Of a stretch of DNA of 8,197 nt, positions 1-5,751 are shown piece by piece; the first letter of the stretch is position 1, and every line of letters begins with the position of its first letter. Where the stretch lies: positions 1 through 8,197 of the forward strand of contig JBDRFZ010000029.1 of NCBI GenBank assembly GCA_043818395.1. The letters are read 5' to 3'. The stretch comes from JBDRFZ01 sp043818395. Lineage in GTDB: Bacteria; Patescibacteriota; Patescibacteriia; 2-12-FULL-60-25. A model generated the notes under the pieces. The model had not been told where the DNA came from. It made no database searches and saw only the letters and a list, made by a program, of their open reading frames with translations. The translations under genes were made by a program, and so were the position numbers.

Positions 1-1
1 T

Positions 2-691
2 ACTTTCGCTAAAGGATTAAGATCTATTTTACGTCAGGATCCTGACGTGGTCATGGTTGGTGAAATCAGAGATTTAGAAACATCGGAGATCGCGATTCAA
101 GCAGCCTTAACAGGCCATCTAGTCATTTCAACAATTCATACTAATAGCGCCGCCGGAGCCATCCCTCGCTTTCTTTCCATGGGTGTAAAACCGTTTTTAC
201 TGGCTCCGGCTATTAATTGCATTATCGGACAACGACTGGTGAAAAGAATAAATCCCGAAGTCAAAGTTCCTATAACCCTCACGCCAAGCGTACTCGAACA
301 AGTCAAGACAGAACTTTCCAGGCTTGCACCGGAAGTTCTTAAAGAATACAAAGTCGACTTGAATAACCTGCAATTCTACGGCCCCAAAGAAGGCGCCGAA
401 CTCCCTTATAAAGGACGGGTCGGCATTTATGAAATATTCAGCATGAATAAAGAGATAGAAAAGCTTATCCTTTCAGGACGAGTCTCTGAATACGACATGA
501 TCGATATCGCGCAACGCAACGGTATGATAACCATGGCACAGGATGGCCTACTTAAAGCACTAGATGGTATCACTTCGGTTGAAGAAGTTTTACGAGCTGC
601 AGAACTGCAATCGCTCGAAGATACGCCCGAAGAAGCCGAACCTACACCACCTCCTCCTAATCCAGCGTTTCAAAATCCCACCTCTTCATAA
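2..691 (+). CDS. PilB/GspE-family secretion or pilus-assembly ATPase, C-terminal part (5' truncated by window edge)
   Basis: This is the C-terminal half of the hexameric cytoplasmic ATPase that powers type IV pilus assembly or type II secretion. The open frame is already running at base 2, so the true start lies outside the window. Visible motifs are the end of the Asp box, a Walker B (DVVMVGEIRD, bases 44-73) and the His box (LTGHLVISTIHTN, bases 110-145), followed by IGQRLVKR and YKGRVGIYEIF. The four cysteines that usually bind zinc in the C-terminal domain are absent: RINPEVKVP stands where RLCPxCKxP is expected, and GPKEGAELPYKGR replaces the CxxC...GYxGR segment. The tail (about 610-688) is acidic and proline-rich and probably disordered. 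PilB is favoured over GspE because type IV pilus ATPases are widespread in the inferred lineage, but the fragment alone does not decide it. No SD or promoter is visible. Confidence 0.93.
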   Translation, partial: TFAKGLRSILRQDPDVVMVGEIRDLETSEIAIQAALTGHLVISTIHTNSAAGAIPRFLSMGVKPFLLAPAINCIIGQRLVKRINPEVKVPITLTPSVLEQVKTELSRLAPEVLKEYKVDLNNLQFYGPKEGAELPYKGRVGIYEIFSMNKEIEKLILSGRVSEYDMIDIAQRNGMITMAQDGLLKALDGITSVEEVLRAAELQSLEDTPEEAEPTPPPPNPAFQNPTSS

Positions 692-705
692 GGTGGGATT
701 TTTTT
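672..705. terminator. Bidirectional rho-independent terminator between converging genes
   Basis: A perfect 12-bp stem pairs AAAATCCCACCT (672-683) with AGGTGGGATTTT (691-702) around the 7-nt loop CTTCATA. On the plus strand it runs into seven consecutive T (699-705). On the minus strand the outgoing arm also ends in TTTT. It therefore suits both the plus-strand ATPase gene and the minus-strand tsaE. The element contains the ATPase stop codon (689-691) and overlaps the first bases of the tsaE stop codon (704-706). Confidence 0.88.
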
Positions 706-1165
706 AATCGTTCTCCGGCGCTTTGATATTTACGGTGATTACTTTTAATTTGCGTTTTTTTAACCATATATTCATGTTTTCCGGCCATTCAATGAGCAGG
801 ATGCTTCCAGGAATTTTTAATTCATCATCTAAATCTAAAGCTAAAAGTTCATTTTCATTTTTTATTCGATAAGCATCCATATGCAACAAACGTTTGATGA
901 CTGAATAATATCGTGAGCCACAAGGAAGTTCGTATGAACGTAAAAGCGAAAAAGTCGGACTCTGTGGCAAGCGCTTGATTTTAAATTCCGCGGCAAGCGC
1001 CTGAACTAAAGCGGTCTTTCCTGCGCCAAGAGAACCGGATAAGGCAACTATTGAACCTGATTTGAATATCTTGGCAAGATAGATCGCAATTTCACCCCAA
1101 TCTTTTTCAGTGGGTACGTAAAATTTCTTTTTCTGCTCGCCAATTTTTATAATAACGTCACGCAT
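704..1165 (-). CDS. tsaE: TsaE, tRNA t6A biosynthesis P-loop ATPase
   Basis: TsaE is the ATPase that supports turnover of the TsaB-TsaD complex during transfer of threonylcarbamoyl to A37 of ANN-decoding tRNAs in the cytoplasm. The 153-residue product has the family length. It carries the Walker A GSLGAGKT at residues 44-51, the switch-like SPTF at 69-72, the family signature HMDAYRI at 95-101 and the IEWPEN segment at 125-130. The start is ATG, 10 nt after the tsaD stop, with no convincing SD, so it is probably translated as part of the tsaD message. It is the last gene of the minus-strand cluster and its stop codon abuts the shared terminator. TsaB and TsaC, also needed for t6A, are not in the window. 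Confidence 0.95.
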   Translation of the reverse strand: MRDVIIKIGEQKKKFYVPTEKDWGEIAIYLAKIFKSGSIVALSGSLGAGKTALVQALAAEFKIKRLPQSPTFSLLRSYELPCGSRYYSVIKRLLHMDAYRIKNENELLALDLDDELKIPGSILLIEWPENMNIWLKKRKLKVITVNIKAPEND

Positions 1166-1175
1166 TTTCTTGTTT

Positions 1176-2213
1176 TTATAAGTCTAATTCCGGCTCAGCG
1201 TCCATTTTTTTCCAATTATAGCCGCGTTTATCTTTTTTAAAACGCCAAGCACCAGCCGCCGCAACCATGGCTGCATTATCCGTATAAAAACCCTTTGGCG
1301 GCGCTAAATAAATTACACCTTTTAATTCTTTTCTGACTGCTAGCGACATCTTTTTTTGTAACTCCGAATTCGCCGATACTCCGCCCACGATCACCAGAGC
1401 CTTTGGCTTGAAGCGACGGGCGGCGATTACGGTTTTTTTAACCAGGATATCAACGATCGCTTGCTCTATCGATCGACATAAACCCTTAATTGTTTTTGAT
1501 TCTTTTTTCTTATTAGTGGGTAAATCTTCCCAGACTCGCCTGACAGCAGTCTTAAAACCAGAGAAGCTAAAATCAAAACTCGGATCGTTTATCATAGGCC
1601 GCGGTAAATCAAAAACAGGAGTGTCTGCCGGCGCCTCGGCTGCCATTTTTGAAATCTTAGGTCCGCCTGGATACCCGAGCCCCATAAGTTTCGCTGTCTT
1701 ATCAAAAGCTTCACCCGCAGCATCGTCACGAGACCGACCAATGACTTTATAGTTGCAAAAGTCACGCATAAATACGAGCTCGGAATGTCCGCCGGAAACT
1801 AAAAGCGCCAAGACCGGAAATTTCCATCTTTTTCTGTTTTCGGATAATAACCAGGCCGAAGCTAAATGGCCTTCCAGATGATTAACACCGATTATAGGCA
1901 AATCCAAAGTGTAACTTAGAGTTTTTGCCGCCTCAATACCGACTCGAAGAGCAGTCGCGAGTCCCGGACCGCGAGTTACAGCTATGGCATCAAAAGACTT
2001 TTTCTTTTTAAAAACTCCGGCCCTATCTAAAAGCGAGATGAGTTCGGCCACATGAGTCCTGGCCGCGACTTCGGGAACTACTCCGCCGTATCTTTCATGA
2101 ATAGGAATTTGTGTGGATGTTTCATGATGTTTTAATCTAACTGTTTTGCCGTCCACCTGAAGCAACGCGACCGAAGTTTCGTCGCAACTTGTCTCAATAC
2201 CCAAAATTCGCAT
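1176..2213 (-). CDS. tsaD: TsaD, tRNA N6-adenosine threonylcarbamoyltransferase (Kae1/Qri7 family)
   Basis: TsaD transfers threonylcarbamoyl from the TsaC product to A37 of tRNA, working with TsaB and TsaE. Starting at the ATG at 2213 gives 345 residues beginning MRILGIETSCDETS, the family's classic N-terminus. Other motifs in order are YGGVVPEVAARTH (42-54), the metal-binding NHLEGH with His112 and His116, VSGGHSEL (139-146), DDAAGEAFDK (163-172), YPGGP (181-185), FSFSGFKTAV (215-224), VGGVSAN (276-282) and the metal-ligand Asp312 in YTDNAAM. The active site looks intact. An in-frame GTG at 2240 would add nine residues and overlap the gdhA stop by 4 nt, but it adds nothing conserved. A GGTGAG lies 15 nt before the ATG, which is long for an SD. 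Co-directional between gdhA (23-nt gap) and tsaE (10-nt gap). Confidence 0.96.
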   Translation of the reverse strand: MRILGIETSCDETSVALLQVDGKTVRLKHHETSTQIPIHERYGGVVPEVAARTHVAELISLLDRAGVFKKKKSFDAIAVTRGPGLATALRVGIEAAKTLSYTLDLPIIGVNHLEGHLASAWLLSENRKRWKFPVLALLVSGGHSELVFMRDFCNYKVIGRSRDDAAGEAFDKTAKLMGLGYPGGPKISKMAAEAPADTPVFDLPRPMINDPSFDFSFSGFKTAVRRVWEDLPTNKKKESKTIKGLCRSIEQAIVDILVKKTVIAARRFKPKALVIVGGVSANSELQKKMSLAVRKELKGVIYLAPPKGFYTDNAAMVAAAGAWRFKKDKRGYNWKKMDAEPELDL

Positions 2214-2236
2214 TTTATTTTTTCGATGCTCACCGC

Positions 2237-3478
2237 TCACCCCTTCTTCATCTCCAAAGCTTGCTCAATTCTTTCCAAGGCCACGATAAATGCGGCTTCA
2301 CGAAGAGTTACACCGTGAGATTCCATTTTTTTTGCCACTGCCTCCGCAGCATCAGCCATCATTGGTTTAAGCCGCGCTAAAACCTGTTCTTCAGTCCAAT
2401 GTTCGCCGATCATGTTTTGTTGCCATTCTAAAAACGAAGTAGCCACGCCACCGGAATTAACAAGTACATCCGGAACAACGGCGACACCCTGTTTCGTGAG
2501 CATAGCCTCGGCTTCTGGGACCGTCGGACCGTTCGCGACCTCTAAGACCATCTTGGTTTTAATACCAGAAGCTATCTCTGGCGTAATTGCGTTTTCCAGG
2601 GCCGAAGGAACAAGAATACCGCAAGGCAAAAGCAAGAGCTCGTCATTCGTAATATCACGACTACCCGGCTGTCTGACCAGGCGTCCGGTTTTTTTCTTTT
2701 CTTCGATCAGTGCCGGAATATCTAAACCTTCTTCGCTATGCAAACCGCCTCGCGAATCAGAAACGGCTATCACCTTATACCCATGATGATGAAAAAGCCG
2801 TGCAATTTCCTGCCCCGCATTACCAAAACCCTGCACAACAACAGTAGCGGTTTCCGGATCTATTGCATATTTATCTCGAAAATATTCGAAAACCATAAAG
2901 GCGCCTGCTCCGGTCGCCGCTCCCCTGCCCTCGGATCCGCCCTTGCCGAGTGATTTGCCGGTTACAACCGCCAAAGATTCATGCCCTACTATTTTTGAAT
3001 ATTCATTCATGAGCCAATCCATGATTTCAGGAGTGGTATTTACATCCGGCGCCGGCACATCTTTTTCCGGACCAATGACATCAGCGATAGCTCTGGTAAA
3101 AGAGCGGGTCAAATTCTCTAGTTCGGTTTTAGATAATTCCTTGGGATTTACCGTAACACCGCCTTTTCCACCGCCGAAAGGAATATTTACAACCGCGCAT
3201 TTTATGGACATCCAAAAAGCCAGAGCTTTAACTTCGTCTAAATCCGTATCCGGATGAAAGCGTATGCCGCCTTTATAAGGGCCGCGCGCGCTATTCCATT
3301 GCACCCTAAACCCATGAAAAAATTTGACGCTACCATCATCCATATTGACCGGGAATTCCACATCCACGATCCGTTCCGGACGCTTTAAGCATTCTATCGT
3401 ACTAGGTTTGAGCTCGGTTGCTGTGGCGGCTAGCTCAAGTTGCCGCATGGCATTTGAAAAGGCTGACATAGAATTCAA
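2237..3478 (-). CDS. gdhA: Glutamate dehydrogenase, hexameric Glu/Leu/Phe/Val dehydrogenase family
   Basis: Interconverts glutamate and 2-oxoglutarate plus ammonium using NAD(P). The 413-residue length is typical of the hexameric class. The substrate-domain residues match clostridial GDH with a constant offset of 20: Lys69 (GPYKGG), Lys93 (MSIKCAVV), catalytic Lys105 (PFGGGKGG) and Asp145 (PAPDVNT). The Rossmann glycine motif GFGNAG is at 217-222, and the second strand ends VSDSRGG with Asp241, which leans toward NAD use but does not exclude NADP. PDVLVNSGGV (336-345) is also typical. The chosen start is TTG at 3478, because GAGGG lies 7 nt upstream; an ATG three codons later (3469) is the alternative. 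It follows trxB after 119 nt and precedes tsaD. A leucine or phenylalanine dehydrogenase is less likely given length and motifs. Confidence 0.93.
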   Translation of the reverse strand: MNSMSAFSNAMRQLELAATATELKPSTIECLKRPERIVDVEFPVNMDDGSVKFFHGFRVQWNSARGPYKGGIRFHPDTDLDEVKALAFWMSIKCAVVNIPFGGGKGGVTVNPKELSKTELENLTRSFTRAIADVIGPEKDVPAPDVNTTPEIMDWLMNEYSKIVGHESLAVVTGKSLGKGGSEGRGAATGAGAFMVFEYFRDKYAIDPETATVVVQGFGNAGQEIARLFHHHGYKVIAVSDSRGGLHSEEGLDIPALIEEKKKTGRLVRQPGSRDITNDELLLLPCGILVPSALENAITPEIASGIKTKMVLEVANGPTVPEAEAMLTKQGVAVVPDVLVNSGGVATSFLEWQQNMIGEHWTEEQVLARLKPMMADAAEAVAKKMESHGVTLREAAFIVALERIEQALEMKKG

Positions 3479-3597
3479 ATCTATACCCTCAACCGACTCT
3501 TGTGAAGTTCTGAGTTACTTTCTTTTGCCACGAATTCAACAACCTGTCTCGACCGGAACATTGATTCCCGTTTTTATGAAGATGACAATCAAGTTTT
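3479..3597. other. trxB-gdhA intergenic spacer
   Basis: This 119-nt spacer is the longest gap inside the minus-strand cluster. Apart from the GAGGG site, I see no convincing hairpin with a T-run and no good -35/-10 pair. It could hold a gdhA promoter, but nothing in it supports one firmly. The plus-strand open frame across it is a shadow. Confidence 0.4.
3486..3490 (-). promoter_or_regulatory. Shine-Dalgarno site deciding the TTG start of gdhA
   Basis: On the minus strand GAGGG precedes the TTG codon (3476-3478) by 7 nt, whereas the downstream ATG at 3469 would be 16 nt away. This is the clearest SD in the window. The other gene starts have weak or no SD. Confidence 0.6.
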
Positions 3598-4524
3598 TTA
3601 GTCCAAATCCGCCAAATACCTTTCTGCTTCTATAGCCGCTTTGCAACCGGCGCCGGCCGCGGTAACTGCTTGCCGATAATGAGAATCAGAAACATCACCG
3701 GCCGCGAAAACTCCTGGAATATTAGTCTTAGCTGTGCCTGGTATGTTTTTTATATAATTTTTTTCATCCATCTCCAAAATTCCTTTAAAAATTGCGACAT
3801 TTGGCTCGTGTCCTATGGCTGCAAAAACACCGTCAATGGGCATATCTTTCGTTTCGCCGGTAATCGTATCTCTTAATTTAACGCCGGTTACGTGACCCTC
3901 TTCTACCCCCAAAATCTCCGCCACCTCACTATTCCAGATGACGTGGATTTTTGGATTATTAAAAACCCTGTCTTGCATAATCTTTGAAGCGCGGAACGCA
4001 TCGCGGCGATGCACCATAAAAACCTTATCGGCAAAACGCGTTAAAAAACCAGCTTCTTCCATGGCCGCATCACCGCCACCCACCACAATTACTTGTTTGC
4101 CTTTAAAGAAAAAACCGTCGCAAGTAGCACAGGCAGATACTCCCTTACCATACAAAGCTTTGTCCGAATCAAGTCCGAGCCGACGAGCCGTGGCCCCGGT
4201 TGAAATAATTACAGTTCTTGCTTCGTAGGTTTCACCGTTCGAAAAAATCTTAAAAGGCCTGGATGAAAAATCTACGACTTCAACTTTTTTTGAAATTATT
4301 TCCGTACCAAAACGTTTGGCTTGCTCTTTCATCTTAGCCATGAGCTCGGTACCGGAAATACCTGCCGGAAAACCCGGAAAATTCTCGATATCAGTTGTAG
4401 TCATGAGCTGGCCGCCTGGCTCATCGCCCTCAAAAAGAAGTGGTTTTAACTCGGCGCGCGCCGCATAAATCGCAGCTGTCCAACCAGCCGGACCAGAACC
4501 GATGATAATCACATCTTTAACCAT
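3598..4524 (-). CDS. trxB: Thioredoxin-disulfide reductase (NADPH, FAD flavoprotein)
   Basis: Transfers electrons from NADPH through FAD and a redox disulfide to thioredoxin in the cytoplasm. The 308-residue product matches the low-molecular-weight bacterial class. It has the FAD-binding GSGPAG at residues 9-14, the substrate-region GGQLMTTTDIENFPGF (37-52), the redox pair Cys132-Ala-Thr-Cys135 followed by Asp-Gly, the NADPH-binding GGGDAA (149-154) and HRRDAFRA (172-179), and the C-terminal FAD segment GVFAAGDV...RQAVTAAGAG. HRR with the following Arg suggests NADPH use, as in standard TrxB. The ATG is 4 nt after the trxA stop with no SD, so translation is probably coupled to trxA. All catalytic elements are present, and the adjacent thioredoxin is the evident partner. 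Confidence 0.96.
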   Translation of the reverse strand: MVKDVIIIGSGPAGWTAAIYAARAELKPLLFEGDEPGGQLMTTTDIENFPGFPAGISGTELMAKMKEQAKRFGTEIISKKVEVVDFSSRPFKIFSNGETYEARTVIISTGATARRLGLDSDKALYGKGVSACATCDGFFFKGKQVIVVGGGDAAMEEAGFLTRFADKVFMVHRRDAFRASKIMQDRVFNNPKIHVIWNSEVAEILGVEEGHVTGVKLRDTITGETKDMPIDGVFAAIGHEPNVAIFKGILEMDEKNYIKNIPGTAKTNIPGVFAAGDVSDSHYRQAVTAAGAGCKAAIEAERYLADLD

Positions 4525-4528
4525 AAAA

Positions 4529-4852
4529 TCAGGCTAAATATTTTTGTAATTTTTCTTTGAAAGCCTCTTTTTGTATGACCCCGACGAATTGTTCAGCGAC
4601 TTTTCCATCCTTAAAAACTATAAACGACGGAATGCTCATTATATTATAAGTTTGAGCCAAACCGCCGTTTTCATCCACGTTTACTTTTCCGATTTTTATC
4701 TTGCTAGCGTCCATTTCATCCGCCAATTCTTCGATAATCGGCGACATTATTCGGCAAGGTCCACACCAAGGGGCCCAAAAATCCACCAATACGGGCACCG
4801 ATGATTTAATCACTTCGTTTTCAAAATTTGCGTCATTAAAAATATTTTCCAT
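4529..4852 (-). CDS. trxA: Thioredoxin
   Basis: Small cytoplasmic disulfide reductase, reduced by the TrxB encoded 4 nt downstream. The 107-residue protein is full length for TrxA. The active site WCGPC occupies residues 29-33 inside VDFWAPWCGPC, the buried Asp24 is present, VNVDEN is at 57-62 and the cis-proline Pro75 sits in MSIPSF. There is no signal peptide, so it is the cytosolic form rather than a periplasmic relative. It is the first gene of the minus-strand cluster and is divergent from higB. The ATG at 4852 has no ordinary SD. The 15-nt dyad immediately before it could fold so that the start codon is masked (separate entry). I could not find a convincing -35/-10 pair for trxA in the spacer. 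Confidence 0.96.
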   Translation of the reverse strand: MENIFNDANFENEVIKSSVPVLVDFWAPWCGPCRIMSPIIEELADEMDASKIKIGKVNVDENGGLAQTYNIMSIPSFIVFKDGKVAEQFVGVIQKEAFKEKLQKYLA

Positions 4853-4866
4853 AGGCTAATAGCCTA
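4852..4866. repeat. Perfect dyad abutting the trxA start codon; operator or mRNA hairpin candidate
   Basis: TAGGCTA (4852-4858), one central base and TAGCCTA (4860-4866) form a perfect inverted repeat. In the trxA transcript this can fold as a 6-bp stem with a 3-nt loop (AUU), and its last base is the A of the AUG. As RNA it could mask the only AGG upstream and part of the start codon. As DNA it could be a repressor site. The function is inferred. Confidence 0.4.
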
Positions 4867-4892
4867 CGACTTTTTCATGTCATACGCAAGAT

Positions 4893-4918
4893 GTTGAAAC
4901 AACCTGCATTCTGTGCAG
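4893..4918. repeat. Two adjacent small dyads in the trxA-higB divergent spacer
   Basis: GTTG-aaa-CAAC (4893-4903) is followed at once by CTGCA-ttctg-TGCAG (4904-4918), ending 6 nt before the higB -35 element. HigA-type antitoxins usually bind short palindromes near their own promoter, so these are operator candidates. The arms are short, and chance cannot be excluded. Confidence 0.3.
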
Positions 4919-4924
4919 TTAGTT

Positions 4925-4953
4925 TTGACAACCATGACGTCTAGCGTTACTAT
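4925..4953 (+). promoter_or_regulatory. Sigma70-type promoter of higBA with near-leaderless start
   Basis: A consensus -35 TTGACA (4925-4930), a 17-nt spacer and -10 TACTAT (4948-4953, four of six consensus bases) precede the higB ATG (4963) by 9 nt. A start site 6-7 nt after the -10 would leave a leader of only about 2-4 nt, and there is no SD before the ATG. An imperfect dyad, TGACG-tctag-CGTTA, lies between the two elements and is another possible HigA site. Confidence 0.6.
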
Positions 4954-4962
4954 GTCCTCAGC

Positions 4963-5244
4963 ATGATTCAGAGCTTCAGGGATAAAGAAACTGTCCATCT
5001 GTTTCACAGAGAACGGGCTAAAACTATCCCGCCGGATATTCAGCGCACTGCGCTTCGAAAGCTCTGGATGATCGACGCGGCCCAAGATCTCAATGATTTA
5101 AAGGTACCGCCGGCGAACCATCTGGAAAAACTCCGAGGCAAGCGGGCGGGCCAATATAGCATCAGAATCAACGATCAGTGGCGCATCTGCTTTCGATGGA
5201 AAGCGGGTAACGCGTGCGACGTGGAAATAACCGACTATCACTAA
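4963..5244 (+). CDS. higB: HigB toxin, RelE/ParE-superfamily mRNA interferase
   Basis: Toxin of a type II toxin-antitoxin pair; HigB proteins cleave mRNA on the translating ribosome. The 93-residue product has the family length. Diagnostic segments are MIQSFRDKET at the N-terminus, NHLEKLRGKRAGQYSIRIN (52-70), QWRICFRW (72-79) and the terminal DVEITDYH. His53 and the C-terminal Asp91-Tyr92-His93 correspond to the active-site residues His54, Asp90, Tyr91 and His92 described for Proteus HigB, so the toxin looks catalytically intact. As is typical of hig loci, the toxin gene precedes the antitoxin gene, with a 4-nt gap. The start has no SD but lies 9 nt after a good -10. An antisense open frame across this gene is a shadow. 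Confidence 0.93.
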   Translation: MIQSFRDKETVHLFHRERAKTIPPDIQRTALRKLWMIDAAQDLNDLKVPPANHLEKLRGKRAGQYSIRINDQWRICFRWKAGNACDVEITDYH

Positions 5245-5248
5245 ACTT

Positions 5249-5542
5249 ATGACAAAAAAAATCAAACCAATCCATCCCGGAGAAGTTCTTGAACAGGATT
5301 TCATTATGGCGCACGGAATCTCACAATATCGCGTGGCCAAGGACATCGGCGTATCGGCGCGCCGAATTAACGAAATCATTCATGGGACAAGAGCGATTTC
5401 TGCGGATACGGCTCTGCGATTAGCCCGTTATTTCAGCACTTCCGCACAATTTTGGATAAATCTTCAATCACACTACGACCTTGAATGCGAACGTGATGCG
5501 ACAGCAAAAAACATCGAACGTGAGGTAAAAATTTACGCTTAA
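5249..5542 (+). CDS. higA: HigA antitoxin, XRE-family helix-turn-helix protein
   Basis: Antitoxin that binds and neutralises HigB and, in known systems, represses the higBA promoter. The 97-residue protein begins with the family signature KPIHPGEVLEQDFI (6-19). The helix-turn-helix spans about residues 24-51 (ISQYRVAKDIGVSARRINEI then HGTRAIS), followed by the VapI/HigA-type ADTALRLARYF and the conserved SAQFWINLQSHYDLE (65-79). The ATG is 4 nt after the higB stop with no SD, so translation is likely coupled to higB. It ends 17 nt from the converging infB-linked small gene. The AATTTTAAAATT at 5541-5552 is too weak to call a terminator. The pair appears complete and may be mobile cargo between two housekeeping units. 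Confidence 0.94.
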   Translation: MTKKIKPIHPGEVLEQDFIMAHGISQYRVAKDIGVSARRINEIIHGTRAISADTALRLARYFSTSAQFWINLQSHYDLECERDATAKNIEREVKIYA

Positions 5543-5559
5543 TTTTAAAATTCTTCTTA

Positions 5560-5751
5560 TTATTTAACCAAAGCACCACCCTTGTACTCTGCAATTTCTT
5601 CGGCATACTCTACCTCCTCCGAATCAGGACCGGCGTAATCAATACGATCGATGACAGTTCTTGAACGGAAACTGCCGCCATGCGTTCCTTTGAGCATATA
5701 TGAATAACCCGAAGCGCTACCCTTGGCTCTCATGGACATCGAGACAAGCAC
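5560..5751 (-). CDS. Hypothetical protein, C-terminal part of a frame-interrupted gene
   Basis: I do not recognise a family. This 63-codon frame (first in-frame start codon GTG at 5751) continues the reading of the upstream fragment if one G is removed from a run of six at 5751-5756. The joined product would be 132 residues, reading ...VTDKLVSHEG then VLVSMSMRAKGSASG. The segment contains SYMLKGTHGGSFRSRTV and an acidic stretch, DSEEVEYAEEIAEYKGG, near the end. It has no cysteine, signal peptide or membrane segment. An alternative is a separate start at the ATG at 5739, which has a purine-rich GAGGGG upstream (about 11-13 nt away) that could act as an SD. I favour one gene split by an indel. 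The stop at 5560 lies 17 nt from the converging higA stop. Confidence 0.5.
   Translation of the reverse strand: MLVSMSMRAKGSASGYSYMLKGTHGGSFRSRTVIDRIDYAGPDSEEVEYAEEIAEYKGGALVK

Noticed and set aside
2214..2240. GTG at 2240 as the tsaD start, overlapping the gdhA stop by 4 nt
   Set aside because: The nine extra residues are not part of the family N-terminus. MRILGIETSCDETS begins at the ATG at 2213, and no well-spaced SD precedes the GTG.
2412..3257. Plus-strand open frames opposite gdhA
   Set aside because: Ser/Pro-rich low-information translations antisense to a gene with complete catalytic motifs; no independent start signals.
2237..4531. Alternative genetic code (UGA read as glycine)
   Set aside because: TGA terminates gdhA and trxA at family-typical lengths, and no conserved glycine is encoded by TGA in the genes read.
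4853..4900. A sigma70 promoter for trxA (TATGAC or TAGGCT as -10)
   Set aside because: No acceptable -35 is found at 16-18 nt from either; matches are no better than chance.
4864..5085. Minus-strand 73-codon open frame overlapping higB and the divergent spacer
   Set aside because: It is antisense to the well-supported higB, has no recognisable motif, and its stop falls in the dyad next to trxA. Treated as a shadow.
5541..5552. AATTTTAAAATT after higA as a terminator
   Set aside because: A pure A/T palindrome with no GC stem or loop; it would be too unstable to terminate.
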